Shown one piece after another: positions 20,412 to 27,811 of a stretch of 64,000 nt of DNA. The notes below the pieces were generated by a model. The model made no database searches and was not told where the DNA came from. It saw only the letters and a list, made by a program, of their open reading frames with translations. This DNA comes from Deinococcus sp. LM3 (GTDB lineage Bacteria > Deinococcota > Deinococci > Deinococcales > Deinococcaceae). Position numbers and translations under genes: made by a program. Positions within the stretch are counted from its first letter, which is position 1, and the number at the start of each line of letters is the position of its first letter. The stretch lies in the NCBI RefSeq assembly GCF_002017875.1, contig NZ_MUFV01000001.1, forward strand, positions 2,568,501 to 2,632,500. The letters are read 5' to 3'.

Positions 20412-21074
20412 ATGAAGAAGCTCTCCCTGACCCTCCTGGCTCCCGCCCTGCTGGCCCTCGGTTCGGTCGCCAGTGCCCAGACCGCGCAGGACATCATCAG
20501 CCGGGTGGACGCCACCCAGAAGGCCGCCAGGGACGTGTCGTTCCGCCTGAGCGGCAACGCCACCCTGGACACCAGCAGTCAGAAGATCGACATGACCATC
20601 AAGGCCATTCCCGCGCAGAACGTCGCCCGCGTGCAGTTCGCCGCGCCGGACGCCCTGGCCGACAACGTGGTCGTGGCCGACAAGAACGAGATCCGCCAGT
20701 ACCTGTTCCTGACCAACCAGATCACCGTCACCAGCGCGCAGAAAGCCGCCAGTACCGCCGGCCTGAGCCTGGACTTCACGCAGCTGAGCAACACCGCCAG
20801 CATGCTGAGCAGCTACAACGTCAAACTGCTGGGCACCAGCGGCAGCGCCGGCAAGCGCCTGTTCCAGCTGGAAGCCACGCCCAAGAACGGCGGCACCGAC
20901 CGCACCCGCGTGTGGATCACCGAGGCCGGCTGGCGCCCCACCCGCATTCAGATCCTGAACAGCGGCGGCAAGACCCTGGCCGACCTGAACGTCTCGAACT
21001 ACCGCGTGAACGCCGGACTGACGGCGGCCAGCATCAAGGCCCTGCCGAAAGACGCGCAGATCATCCGGCAGTAA
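20412..21074 (+). CDS. LolA-like outer-membrane lipoprotein carrier family protein
   Basis: The 220-residue protein has a signal peptide ending SVASAQ and the LolA-type body: QDIISRVDATQKAARDVSFRL, DMTIKAIPAQNVARVQF, and a C-terminal VWITEAGWRPTRIQILN with later VSNYRVNAGL. LolA proteins bind the acyl groups of lipoproteins and carry them across the periplasm, while related proteins bind other lipids. In Deinococcus the cell envelope differs from E. coli, so the cargo is uncertain. The ATG at 20412 is used; longer frames start inside the preceding terminator. MITE copy 3 follows 34 bases after the stop. Confidence 0.8.
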   Translation: MKKLSLTLLAPALLALGSVASAQTAQDIISRVDATQKAARDVSFRLSGNATLDTSSQKIDMTIKAIPAQNVARVQFAAPDALADNVVVADKNEIRQYLFLTNQITVTSAQKAASTAGLSLDFTQLSNTASMLSSYNVKLLGTSGSAGKRLFQLEATPKNGGTDRTRVWITEAGWRPTRIQILNSGGKTLADLNVSNYRVNAGLTAASIKALPKDAQIIRQ

Positions 21075-21108
21075 CCGTTCTGCGGTGCATGGCGGCGGCC
21101 CGGTGTTA

Positions 21109-21242
21109 TACGGACTCCGATTGAATGGGCTGCAAAGCCCGTTCAATCCGAGCGGATGCGAGTAAGAGAGAAACGGGTTCCGGGCGTGGAGCCGGCAATC
21201 CGGTGAAGTTCCGGATTGTTGGCGAAACAAACGGAATCCGTA
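21109..21242 (+). mobile_element. MITE-like element copy 3, 134 bp
   Basis: The ends are TACGGACTCCG and CGGAATCCGTA, flanked by the 3-bp duplication TTA (21106-21108 and 21243-21245). Stem-loop 1 is intact with one G-T pair. Stem-loop 2 has arms CAATCCGG and CCGGATTG as in copy 1. It lies in a gap between convergent genes. Confidence 0.88.
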
Positions 21243-21290
21243 TTACAGAAACACCGGGCCGCTGGCCGTGCTGGCCGGAGCCGCGCCATG

Positions 21291-21318
21291 AAAAAACCCC
21301 CGCCGGGGTGGGCGGGGG
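21291..21318 (-). terminator. Rho-independent terminator (minus strand)
   Basis: On the minus strand CCCCCGCC and GGCGGGGG form an 8-bp stem with a 6-base loop and are followed by TTTTTT. It ends the NlpC/P60 gene. Confidence 0.9.
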
Positions 21319-21340
21319 GTGTCGGTGAAACTCCGGGCGC

Positions 21341-21961
21341 TCAGTTCAGGACGCGGCGGGCGCCGTCGTAGCGGTTGGCCCAGTACGAGTTGCTGAACAG
21401 GGGCTCCACGACCGTGCGGCCCTGGTAGGAGTTGGCGTTGGCCATCATGCCGTCGCCGAGGTAGATGCCGACGTGGCTGGCGGTGCGGCCCATGGTGTTG
21501 AAGAACACCAGGTCCCCGGCGCGCAGGTCGCGGCGGCTGACGGGGCTGCCGACCCGCCACTGGGCGGCGGCGGTGCGGGGTAGGTTGATGCCCATCTGGC
21601 GGAACACGTTCATGGTGTAGGCGCTGCAGTCGATACCGCCATTGCCGTTGCCGCCCAGCACGTAGCGGATCCCGAGGTAGCGGGTGGCGGCCGAGCGGAT
21701 GAACGTGCTGCCCCGGGCAGCGGGGGCGGCGGCAGTGGTGGCGCGGGCGGCGGGGGCGCTGGCGGCGCCACTGACCGTCAGTTTCTGACCGACGTTGATG
21801 GTGCTGCTGTTCAGTCGGTTGAGTTTCATCAGCGTGCTGGCGTCCACACCGGTGGCCTTGGCGATGGAGTACAGGGTGTCACCGGCCTTGACGGTGTAGG
21901 TAGCGGCGCTGGCGGTGCCACTCAGGGCAAGTGCGGTCAGAAGTACGTGGGAGAGTTTCAT
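21341..21961 (-). CDS. LysM + NlpC/P60 (C40) cell-wall peptidase (206 aa)
   Basis: After a signal peptide (ending GTASA) comes one LysM domain (TYTVKAGDTLYSIAKATGV, residues about 21-64) that binds peptidoglycan, an Ala-rich linker, and an NlpC/P60 domain with the catalytic Cys in GGIDCSAYTMNVF (about residue 111) and His in ASHVGIYLGDG. The enzyme should cut gamma-D-Glu-diaminoacid bonds in wall peptides (ornithine in Deinococcus, from general knowledge). TAAACT lies 10 bases before the ATG, so the leader is very short. Confidence 0.93.
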   Translation of the reverse strand: MKLSHVLLTALALSGTASAATYTVKAGDTLYSIAKATGVDASTLMKLNRLNSSTINVGQKLTVSGAASAPAARATTAAAPAARGSTFIRSAATRYLGIRYVLGGNGNGGIDCSAYTMNVFRQMGINLPRTAAAQWRVGSPVSRRDLRAGDLVFFNTMGRTASHVGIYLGDGMMANANSYQGRTVVEPLFSNSYWANRYDGARRVLN

Positions 21962-22471
21962 CGACGCCTGAAGTTTAGCGTGCCTTTATTTATTTGTCCT
22001 TCATTCATGGGAAAACCGGCCCCCAGTATGCGCCTATACGGTGTTTATGCGTGCGGGAGCCGGTGGGCTGAGGGTCAACTGACCGCCCCAGACTCAGCTT
22101 TCTCAGGAAAGGGCTCATGCGGAGCGAGTAGCGTCTGGCCCCTGTCAGGCACCTCCGAACGGCATTGAAGGTTTTTTCACGCACTCACTGAGTGCTCATA
22201 ATGAGGGAGGTGGCCTGGAGATGCTCCTCCAGATCTCCGAATCGAGCAGGGCGACTACCGGCACAAGCAGCGCGCCGAACTGAAAACCGCTGTGATCACC
22301 GCTGCCAGTGCACGCGGCCTCCGCAGGAGCGTGCTGCCGCCCCGGCAACGACGGGCGTGTTTCCCGCCGACTGTCGCCCGCACCGCCGCAACGCCTATAC
22401 TCGGCGCAAGCACTTCCGCTCTCGACGGCCACCCGGCCCCACCAGCCCACCACGGTGCATTGGAGGACAGC
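21962..22471. other. 510-base gap without a confident gene
   Basis: The left part holds the AT-rich promoter side of the LysM gene. The middle has small self-complementary pieces (CACTC act GAGTG near 22184 and CTGGAG atgctc CTCCAG near 22216). From about 22205 the frame of the next gene is already open and would read LRIEQGDYRHKQRAELKTAV, which looks like protein but has no clear start, so it may be a gene remnant. TATACT at 22396 is the promoter of the next gene. Confidence 0.5.
22396..22401 (+). promoter_or_regulatory. -10 element TATACT with a normal leader
   Basis: TATACT lies about 70 bases before the ATG at 22472, which has its own GGAGG (22462-22466). This is one of the few genes here that should have a leadered transcript. 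Confidence 0.55.
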
Positions 22472-22867
22472 ATGAAGGAAACCATGACCACCGAACAGAT
22501 CCAGACCGGCCTGAAGCACTACCGCCGCATTGCCCGGCAGGACATGCTGCGCGCCGCCGAAACGCCCCACCCGGACGCCTTCCTGAAACACGCCGAGAGC
22601 CGCCGTGAAATCTACGCCCGCCTCGGCACGCACGCCGAAACGCACGCCCCGGACGAGGTGATCGCCCACGCCCTCGACCTGTACCGCGCGCTGCCCTTCG
22701 TGACCGGCACGCCCGAACACGAACACCCGGACATCAAGGGCCAAGAGAACGCCCTGGAGAACTTCTTCCTGCTGATCGGCCTGGACCCCAAAGCCCGCCG
22801 TGAGGCCCGCAGCAAACGCCCGAAACTGGCCGCCGTCCAGGCTGCCCAGACCGTTCAGGCCGGCTGA
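22472..22867 (+). CDS. Unknown soluble protein (131 aa)
   Basis: A strong GGAGG stands 5 bases before the ATG. The product (MKETMTTEQIQTGLKHYRRI) is charged and predicted mainly helical, with heptad-like stretches around QDMLRAAETPHPDAFLKHAESR and a Lys/Arg/Ala-rich C-terminus. It has no signal peptide, membrane segment or recognised domain. The good ribosome site and separate promoter suggest a well-expressed single gene. A hairpin terminator follows at 22934. Confidence 0.7.
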   Translation: MKETMTTEQIQTGLKHYRRIARQDMLRAAETPHPDAFLKHAESRREIYARLGTHAETHAPDEVIAHALDLYRALPFVTGTPEHEHPDIKGQENALENFFLLIGLDPKARREARSKRPKLAAVQAAQTVQAG

Positions 22868-22933
22868 CCCGCCCGCTCAGGTAGCGCCGCGCAGGTAGTA
22901 CCAGCAGCAGCACAGACCAGGAGTACGACCAGC

Positions 22934-22967
22934 AAGGGACGCCCCGCACGGTTCGGGGGCGTCCCTT
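22934..22967 (+). terminator. Hairpin terminator
   Basis: AAGGGACGCCCC (22934-22945) pairs with GGGGCGTCCCTT (22956-22967). The stem is perfect but the following T-run is weak. Confidence 0.65.
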
Positions 22968-22993
22968 GCGCTGTTACGCACCCCCGGCCGCCC

Positions 22994-22999
22994 TATCCT
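22994..22999 (+). promoter_or_regulatory. -10 element TATCCT for uracil-DNA glycosylase
   Basis: TATCCT is 6 bases before GTG 23006 and supports the non-ATG start. Confidence 0.6.
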
Positions 23000-23005
23000 G
23001 CGGGC

Positions 23006-23698
23006 GTGACCGACCCGCACCCCGCCGGCACCCTCTCTGTCGGTACCCTCGCCACCCTGGAAGGCCAGAACCGCGCCTGCCGCGCCTGCCACCTGCGGCC
23101 CGGCTGCACGCAGGTCGTGGTGGCCGAGGGCCGCGCCGACGCCCCGCTGCTGATCGTGGGTGAAGGCCCCGGCGCGCACGAGGACCGCGAGGGCCGCCCC
23201 TTCGTCGGGCCGGGCGGGCAACTGCTGGACCGCATCCTGCACGCCGCCGGGATCGGGCGGGACGAGGCGTACCTGACCAACGTCGTCAAGTGCCGCCCCC
23301 CCGGCCACCGCGACCCCCTGCCGCACGAGGCCCGCACCTGCGCCGCCCACTGGCTGGAACCGCAGCTGACGCGGCTGCGTCCGCGCGTGATCCTGGCTGT
23401 CGGGCACACCGCCGCCGCCTACCTGCTGGACACCCGCCTGAACATGAGCGCCCTGCGCGGCCAGTGGTTCCGGTACCGGCACGACGACGGGCAGGGCGGC
23501 ACGTACGAGGCCCCGCTGATGCCGCTGCTGCACCCCGCCTACCTGCTGCGCCGCGACACCCGCGCGCCCGGCGGCCCCAAGAGCCTCACGTGGCGCGACA
23601 TCCGCGAGGCGGCGGCCGTGCTGCGCGGCGACCACGAACCGCAGCAGTTCGCGGACCCCGCCCCGCCCGACATGCAGGGCCAGCCCGGCCTGTTCTGA
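23006..23698 (+). CDS. Uracil-DNA glycosylase, family 4 (Fe-S)
   Basis: The 230-residue enzyme begins with Fe-S ligands CRACHLRPGC (about residues 20-29), has the uracil pocket block LLIVGEGPGAHEDREGRPFVGP (family 4/5 motif 1, split about 49-71), NVVKCRPPGHRDP with a further Cys, and the C-terminal LLHPAYLLRR (motif 2). It removes uracil from DNA as the first step of base excision repair. Start GTG 23006 follows the TATCCT hexamer. Its stop TGA and the next bases are part of a 16-bp tandem duplication, and MITE copy 4 follows at once. Confidence 0.92.
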   Translation: MTDPHPAGTLSVGTLATLEGQNRACRACHLRPGCTQVVVAEGRADAPLLIVGEGPGAHEDREGRPFVGPGGQLLDRILHAAGIGRDEAYLTNVVKCRPPGHRDPLPHEARTCAAHWLEPQLTRLRPRVILAVGHTAAAYLLDTRLNMSALRGQWFRYRHDDGQGGTYEAPLMPLLHPAYLLRRDTRAPGGPKSLTWRDIREAAAVLRGDHEPQQFADPAPPDMQGQPGLF

Positions 23699-23719
23699 TA
23701 CGGGCCTGTTCTGATACGG
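23688..23719 (+). repeat. 16-bp tandem duplication at gene end / MITE junction
   Basis: GCCTGTTCTGATACGG occurs twice head to tail (23688-23703 and 23704-23719). Each unit contains the end of the glycosylase gene, its TGA and the first five bases of the MITE (TACGG), so it arose after the MITE was already in place. Confidence 0.95.
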
Positions 23720-23847
23720 ACTCCGATTGAATGGGCTGCAAAGACCGTTCAATCCGAGCGAAGCGAGTGAGAGAGAAACGGGTTCCGGACGTGAAGCTGA
23801 CAAGCCGGCGATGTTCCGGGTTGTCAGCGAAACAAACGGAATCCGTA
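23715..23847 (+). mobile_element. MITE-like element copy 4, 133 bp
   Basis: The ends are TACGGACTCCG and CGGAATCCGTA with target duplication TGA (23712-23714 and 23848-23850). The TGA is the uracil-DNA glycosylase stop codon. Stem-loop 2 arms are CAAGCCGG and CCGGGTTG, with one mismatch, flanked by further pairing (TGA...TCA). Confidence 0.88.
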
Positions 23848-23917
23848 TGATTCCTGCCCTCAGCGTCTCTCTGCTCCCACCGTCACCGGGCGGACACCCG
23901 CCCCCGCCGCCGCCCGC

Positions 23918-23923
23918 TATGCT
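23918..23923 (+). promoter_or_regulatory. -10 element TATGCT
   Basis: TATGCT is 6 bases before the ATG at 23930. Confidence 0.6.
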
Positions 23924-23929
23924 CGGCGC

Positions 23930-24214
23930 ATGCCTCACCCGGAATTCGTTGGACTTGTCAACTCATTGCAGGCGACCGCCGAGGCGGCCCTGGGCGACCT
24001 GAACGCCGCGACCGCCAGTGCCGCCCGCGACGGCCTGCTGGAGGAACGCCGCGCCCGCCAGACCGCCGAACGCAGCCTGAAACTGCTGACCATGCTGGCC
24101 GAGAAGACCCGCGGGAACCTCGACTTCACCGAGGCCGACCTGCTGACAGACGCCATCGGCAGCGTCCGCGAACGCCTGAACGCCGCTCCGCAGGGCGGCG
24201 GGGCGCAGAACTGA
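23930..24214 (+). CDS. DUF1844-family protein (94 aa)
   Basis: The small protein (MPHPEFVGLVNSLQATAEAAL) matches the short DUF1844 pattern: helix-rich, with LLEERRARQTAERSLKLLTMLAEKTRGNL and a final TEADLLTDAIGSVRERL. The family has no firm function and is usually cytosolic. It starts a two-gene unit with dtd, whose GTG lies just past its stop. Confidence 0.75.
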   Translation: MPHPEFVGLVNSLQATAEAALGDLNAATASAARDGLLEERRARQTAERSLKLLTMLAEKTRGNLDFTEADLLTDAIGSVRERLNAAPQGGGAQN

Positions 24215-24215
24215 C

Positions 24216-24653
24216 GTGCGCGCCACCCTGCAACGCGTGACCCGCGCCACCTGCACGGTCGAGGGCGAGGTCACGGGGCAGACCGGTCCCGGCCTGCTGG
24301 TCCTGCTGGGCGTCGCGCCCGGCGACACCGAGGAAACGGCCCGCGCCATGGCCACCAAGATCGCCAAACTGCGGATCTTCAACGACGAGAACGGCAAGAT
24401 GAACCGCAGCGTCCAGGACATCGGCGGCGGTGTGCTGAGCGTCAGTCAGTTCACGCTGTACGCCGACACCCGCAGCGGCAACCGCCCCAGCTTCACGGGG
24501 GCCGCGCCGCCCGAACAGGCCCGCGCGCTGTACGGCACCTTCAACGCCGCGCTGCGAGGGCTGGGCCTCCCGGTCGGCGAGGGGGTGTTCGGGGCGCACA
24601 TGGTCCTCGACCTGACGAACGACGGCCCCGTCACCCTCACCCTCGACCTGTAG
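24216..24653 (+). CDS. dtd: D-aminoacyl-tRNA deacylase
   Basis: The 145-residue protein shows the family blocks MRATLQRVTRATCTVEGEV, KIAKLRIFNDENGKMN, LSVSQFTLYADTRSGNRPSF (catalytic SQFTLY region, about residues 76-80) and the GxP-type end GAHMVLDLTNDGPVTLTLD. It removes D-amino acids wrongly attached to tRNA, and glycine from tRNA-Ala. Start GTG 24216 follows the previous stop by one base, so translation is probably coupled. Confidence 0.95.
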   Translation: MRATLQRVTRATCTVEGEVTGQTGPGLLVLLGVAPGDTEETARAMATKIAKLRIFNDENGKMNRSVQDIGGGVLSVSQFTLYADTRSGNRPSFTGAAPPEQARALYGTFNAALRGLGLPVGEGVFGAHMVLDLTNDGPVTLTLDL

Positions 24654-24689
24654 ACCGGCCGGTCAGGTGCGCCTCTCACGCTCGGCCCC

Positions 24690-24695
24690 TATCCT
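24690..24695 (+). promoter_or_regulatory. -10 element TATCCT
   Basis: TATCCT is 7 bases before the ATG at 24703. Confidence 0.6.
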
Positions 24696-24702
24696 GCGGG
24701 GC

Positions 24703-25782
24703 ATGAACCGCCGCTCCCTGCTGCTGACCGCGCTGCTCCTGGTGGGCGGCGCGGCGGCCTACACCGTCAAACCCGGCGACACGCTGTACTCGATCTCCCG
24801 CGCCAACGGCACCACGCCCGAGGCGCTCATGAAACTGAACAACCTGGGGAGCACGACCCTGGAAGTCGGGCAGCAACTGCGCCTGCCGGGGGAGGCCGCC
24901 GCGCCCGCCCGGCCCGGCCTGCCCGCCCCGTTGCCAGCCGATCAACTGACGCCCACGCCACCCACCGCGCGTATCGCGGGCGTGAACGTCACGGTGCCCG
25001 CCAGCCTGCGCATGGGCGAGGCCTTTACCGTGCAGCTCAGCGGCGCGCGGGCCGCGCAGGCCACTGTGCGTTTCCCCAGCGAGATCGGCGAGGACGTCCG
25101 CAAGCCCGCCGAGATCCTGAACCCCGTCGGGGCGGCCGGCGAGTACGTCGTGCCGGGCCGGGTCGTGCTGGGCAAGACCACCCCGGTCGTGTTCGAGGTC
25201 AGTGTGGGCGGCGAACTCGTGCGGGGCCGCATCCCGGTCGTGGGCCTCGACCAGCCCATCCAGCACCTGAACCTCTCACCGCAGGTCAGCGGCGTGCTGC
25301 AGGACCCCGCCCGCAAGGCCGAGGACGCCCTGGTCGAGAAGGCCTACGCCCGGCGCACCCCACAGGCCTGGTCGCGGCCGTTCGCGCCGGCCCTGAAGGG
25401 CGCCGCGCCGACCAGCAGTTCCTTCGGGCAGCCGCGCACGTACACGGCGGGCGGCCCGGTCGCGTACCACTTCGGCACCGACTACCCCGCCAGGACCGGA
25501 ACGCCCGTCCTGGCCGTGAACGACGGCACGGTCGTGATCGCCGGGCGCTACCCGGTGCGCGGCGGGCTGGTCGTCATCGACCACGGCGCGGGCGTGACCA
25601 GCCTGTACTTTCACCAGAGCCGCGTGACCGCGAAGGTCGGGCAGAAAGTCACGCGCGGCCAGAAGATCGGCGAGGTCGGCAACACCGGCCTGAGCGCCGG
25701 CGCGCACCTGCACCTCGAGATCCGCGTGCGGGGCGAGGGCACCAACCCGGCCAGCTGGATGAACCGCCTGTGGCCCCGCTGA
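24703..25782 (+). CDS. LysM + M23 peptidase (LytM-type) cell-wall protein (359 aa)
   Basis: After a signal peptide (LLLVGGAAA) comes a LysM domain (AYTVKPGDTLYSISRANGT, residues about 19-62), a middle region with beta strands (PTARIAGVNVTVPASL and following), and a C-terminal M23 domain. The M23 zinc ligands are visible in YHFGTDYPA (His and Asp, about residue 253), and the catalytic HLHLE block is AGAHLHLEIRV near residue 340. It probably cuts peptidoglycan cross-links outside the membrane. Confidence 0.92.
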   Translation: MNRRSLLLTALLLVGGAAAYTVKPGDTLYSISRANGTTPEALMKLNNLGSTTLEVGQQLRLPGEAAAPARPGLPAPLPADQLTPTPPTARIAGVNVTVPASLRMGEAFTVQLSGARAAQATVRFPSEIGEDVRKPAEILNPVGAAGEYVVPGRVVLGKTTPVVFEVSVGGELVRGRIPVVGLDQPIQHLNLSPQVSGVLQDPARKAEDALVEKAYARRTPQAWSRPFAPALKGAAPTSSSFGQPRTYTAGGPVAYHFGTDYPARTGTPVLAVNDGTVVIAGRYPVRGGLVVIDHGAGVTSLYFHQSRVTAKVGQKVTRGQKIGEVGNTGLSAGAHLHLEIRVRGEGTNPASWMNRLWPR

Positions 25783-25810
25783 GCTGAACGCCCCTCCGGC
25801 CGGGCAGCGC

Positions 25811-25816
25811 TATGCT
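25811..25816 (+). promoter_or_regulatory. -10 element TATGCT
   Basis: TATGCT is 6 bases before the ATG at 25823. Confidence 0.6.
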
Positions 25817-25822
25817 CCGCGC

Positions 25823-26644
25823 ATGACCTCCGCGCCCGGCCACCCCACAGGCGACCTGCCCCGCACAGGCGAGCTGCTGATCGTCACGCCGCACCCCTCC
25901 GGGCAACTCCCGGCCGACGTGCTGCGCGACATGCTGGGCGACGACGCCTTCGACACGCCCCGCCGCGAGGCGTTCCTGCGCCGCATCTTCCTGGACGGCG
26001 ACCCGTACACGGACCTGCTGTTCAGCGTGCCCGGCGCCCGCCACGCCCAGGCCCCCTGGAGCCGCTTCGCCGCCGACCTGAACCGCGAACGCGACGACCT
26101 CGACGACAACGGCGTCCTGAAAGTCATGGGCTTCGACCGCGCGCCCCTGTACCCGGCCGGCTGGACGCCCGGCGACGACACGCGCGAAACGCGGCTGCGG
26201 CGCATCTGGGACCCCTTCGACGCCCAGCTGACCGCCGAACTGCGCGGCGCGCGCCTGATGATCGTGGGGCACTCCATGGCCCCCACCGGCCCCGCCCTGG
26301 GCAATGACACCGGCGTGCCCCGCCCCGCCATCTGCCTGATGCCCGGCACGCCCGCACAGCCCACCTTCCCGCACGCCCTGTGGAGTGAACTGCAACGCGC
26401 CTGCCAGGACGCCTTCGCGCCCATCATCGCCGCCAGCCCCGACCCGCGCGTCACGATCGGGGAACCCTGGGCGACCGACACCCTCAGCCGCGCGCACAGC
26501 GAACGCAGCGGCGTGCCCGCCTTCGGCATCGAATTCAACGCCGGCCTGTACCTGCAAGGCGGGCAGCCCATCGACCCGACCATCCGCGCCCTGAACGCCG
26601 CGTTCGGCGTGTTCGCGCACGCCGCCCTGACCCTGCTGCGCTGA
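25823..26644 (+). CDS. N-formylglutamate amidohydrolase family protein (273 aa)
   Basis: Family landmarks are present: LLIVTPHPSGQLPAD near the start, SRFAADLNRERDDLD (about residues 80-95), MIVGHSMAPTGP with the His ligand (about residue 151), and the final region GVPAFGIEFNAGLYL. In histidine breakdown this family frees glutamate from N-formylglutamate; many relatives have other or unknown substrates. No hut genes lie nearby, so the reaction is not assigned. Confidence 0.8.
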   Translation: MTSAPGHPTGDLPRTGELLIVTPHPSGQLPADVLRDMLGDDAFDTPRREAFLRRIFLDGDPYTDLLFSVPGARHAQAPWSRFAADLNRERDDLDDNGVLKVMGFDRAPLYPAGWTPGDDTRETRLRRIWDPFDAQLTAELRGARLMIVGHSMAPTGPALGNDTGVPRPAICLMPGTPAQPTFPHALWSELQRACQDAFAPIIAASPDPRVTIGEPWATDTLSRAHSERSGVPAFGIEFNAGLYLQGGQPIDPTIRALNAAFGVFAHAALTLLR

Positions 26645-26679
26645 AACTGCTGCCCTGCTGAGGCCTGCCCGCTACCGGT

Positions 26680-27684
26680 TCAGGCCTCGCGGGTCGCCAG
26701 CTCCCGGATGACGCCCAGCAGTTCCTGCGCCGCCGCCGGGTCCGGCACGCCGGTCAGCGCGTCTTCCAGCAGGGTCAGGCCCTCGCGGGCCAGGGCGTCC
26801 GCGTAGGCCTGCGCGTGGGCCACGCTGCCGCTCTCCAGCAGCCACCCGTGAATCTGCGCGATCACGGCCGGGTCCTTGTCGGGGCGGTCGCGGCGCATCT
26901 GCTCCAGGAACACCTCGCGCTGATCGTGCGGCGCGTGCGCCAGCCAGTGCAGCACGATCAGTGTGCGTTTGCCTTCCAGCAGGTCCCCGCCGATCTCCTT
27001 GCCGTACTTGACGGGGTCGCCGTTCAGGTTCAGCACGTCGTCCCGGATCTGGAAGGCCGCGCCCAGCGCCAGTCCCGCCGCGTGGAACCCGGCGTGCGGC
27101 TGCGCTCCCGCTGCCAGCGCCCCCAGTTGCAGTGGTACGACCACCGTGTAGTACGCGGTCTTCAGGCGCACCATCTCGAGGTAATCGTCCTCGCGCAGGT
27201 CCCAGCGGCGGCCCTCCACCCAGCACAGGTCCAGGTGCTGCCCTTCCGCCGTGCGGTGAATCATGTCCAGGAAGGCCTGCATGCCGCCCGGCACGCCCGC
27301 GCGGTGCACGGCGGCCCACATGTACGCGTGCAGGGCGTCCCCGGCATTGATGGCCAGCGGCACGCCGTGCAGGCGGTGCAGGGCCGGGCGGCCCCGGCGT
27401 TCCTCGCTGTCGTCCTCGATGTCGTCGTGGATCAGCACCCAGTTCTGGAACATCTCCAGCCCGGCGGCCAGCCACAGCGCCGCGTCCCACGGCGTTCCCG
27501 GCGTGGGGGCCGCCTGCGGCTGCGCGCCGTGCACGCGGGCGCTGGCGAGCAGCAGTTCGCTGCGGATGCCCTTGCCGCCGCGCGCGGGGTAATCGCGCAG
27601 CATCCCGTAATACCCGGTCAGTTCCGGACGGTCCGACCGTTCGGGCAGCAGCGAAAACACACGGGACAGCAGATCAGCACGCAT
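26680..27684 (-). CDS. Polyprenyl diphosphate synthase (334 aa)
   Basis: The protein has the two Asp-rich motifs of trans-prenyl synthases: LIHDDIEDDSEERRG (first motif, about residue 88) and FQIRDDVLNLNGD (second, about residue 216), together with GKGIRSELLLASARV and KTAYYTVVVP. It joins isopentenyl diphosphate units into a C15-C20 or longer chain, for carotenoids such as deinoxanthin or for quinone tails; chain length is not readable here. The ATG at 27684 lies 8 bases after TAGACT, and the longer frame upstream is discarded. Confidence 0.9.
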   Translation of the reverse strand: MRADLLSRVFSLLPERSDRPELTGYYGMLRDYPARGGKGIRSELLLASARVHGAQPQAAPTPGTPWDAALWLAAGLEMFQNWVLIHDDIEDDSEERRGRPALHRLHGVPLAINAGDALHAYMWAAVHRAGVPGGMQAFLDMIHRTAEGQHLDLCWVEGRRWDLREDDYLEMVRLKTAYYTVVVPLQLGALAAGAQPHAGFHAAGLALGAAFQIRDDVLNLNGDPVKYGKEIGGDLLEGKRTLIVLHWLAHAPHDQREVFLEQMRRDRPDKDPAVIAQIHGWLLESGSVAHAQAYADALAREGLTLLEDALTGVPDPAAAQELLGVIRELATREA

Positions 27685-27692
27685 CGCCGCGC

Positions 27693-27698
27693 AGTCTA
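27693..27698 (-). promoter_or_regulatory. -10 element TAGACT
   Basis: TAGACT on the minus strand is 8 bases before the ATG at 27684. Confidence 0.55.
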
Positions 27699-27811
27699 GA
27701 GCAGCGGCGCCACCGGAAGCGGGCGGGGTGTTCGGAGTGCGCGCAGCCCCCCCGGCGCAGAGCGTACCCGACAGGACAGTTCCGCCCGCAACGGTGGGCG
27801 AGCATACAGGA

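Noticed and set aside
25823..26644. Assignment as hutG in a histidine-use operon
   Set aside because: No other hut genes flank it, so only the family is stated.
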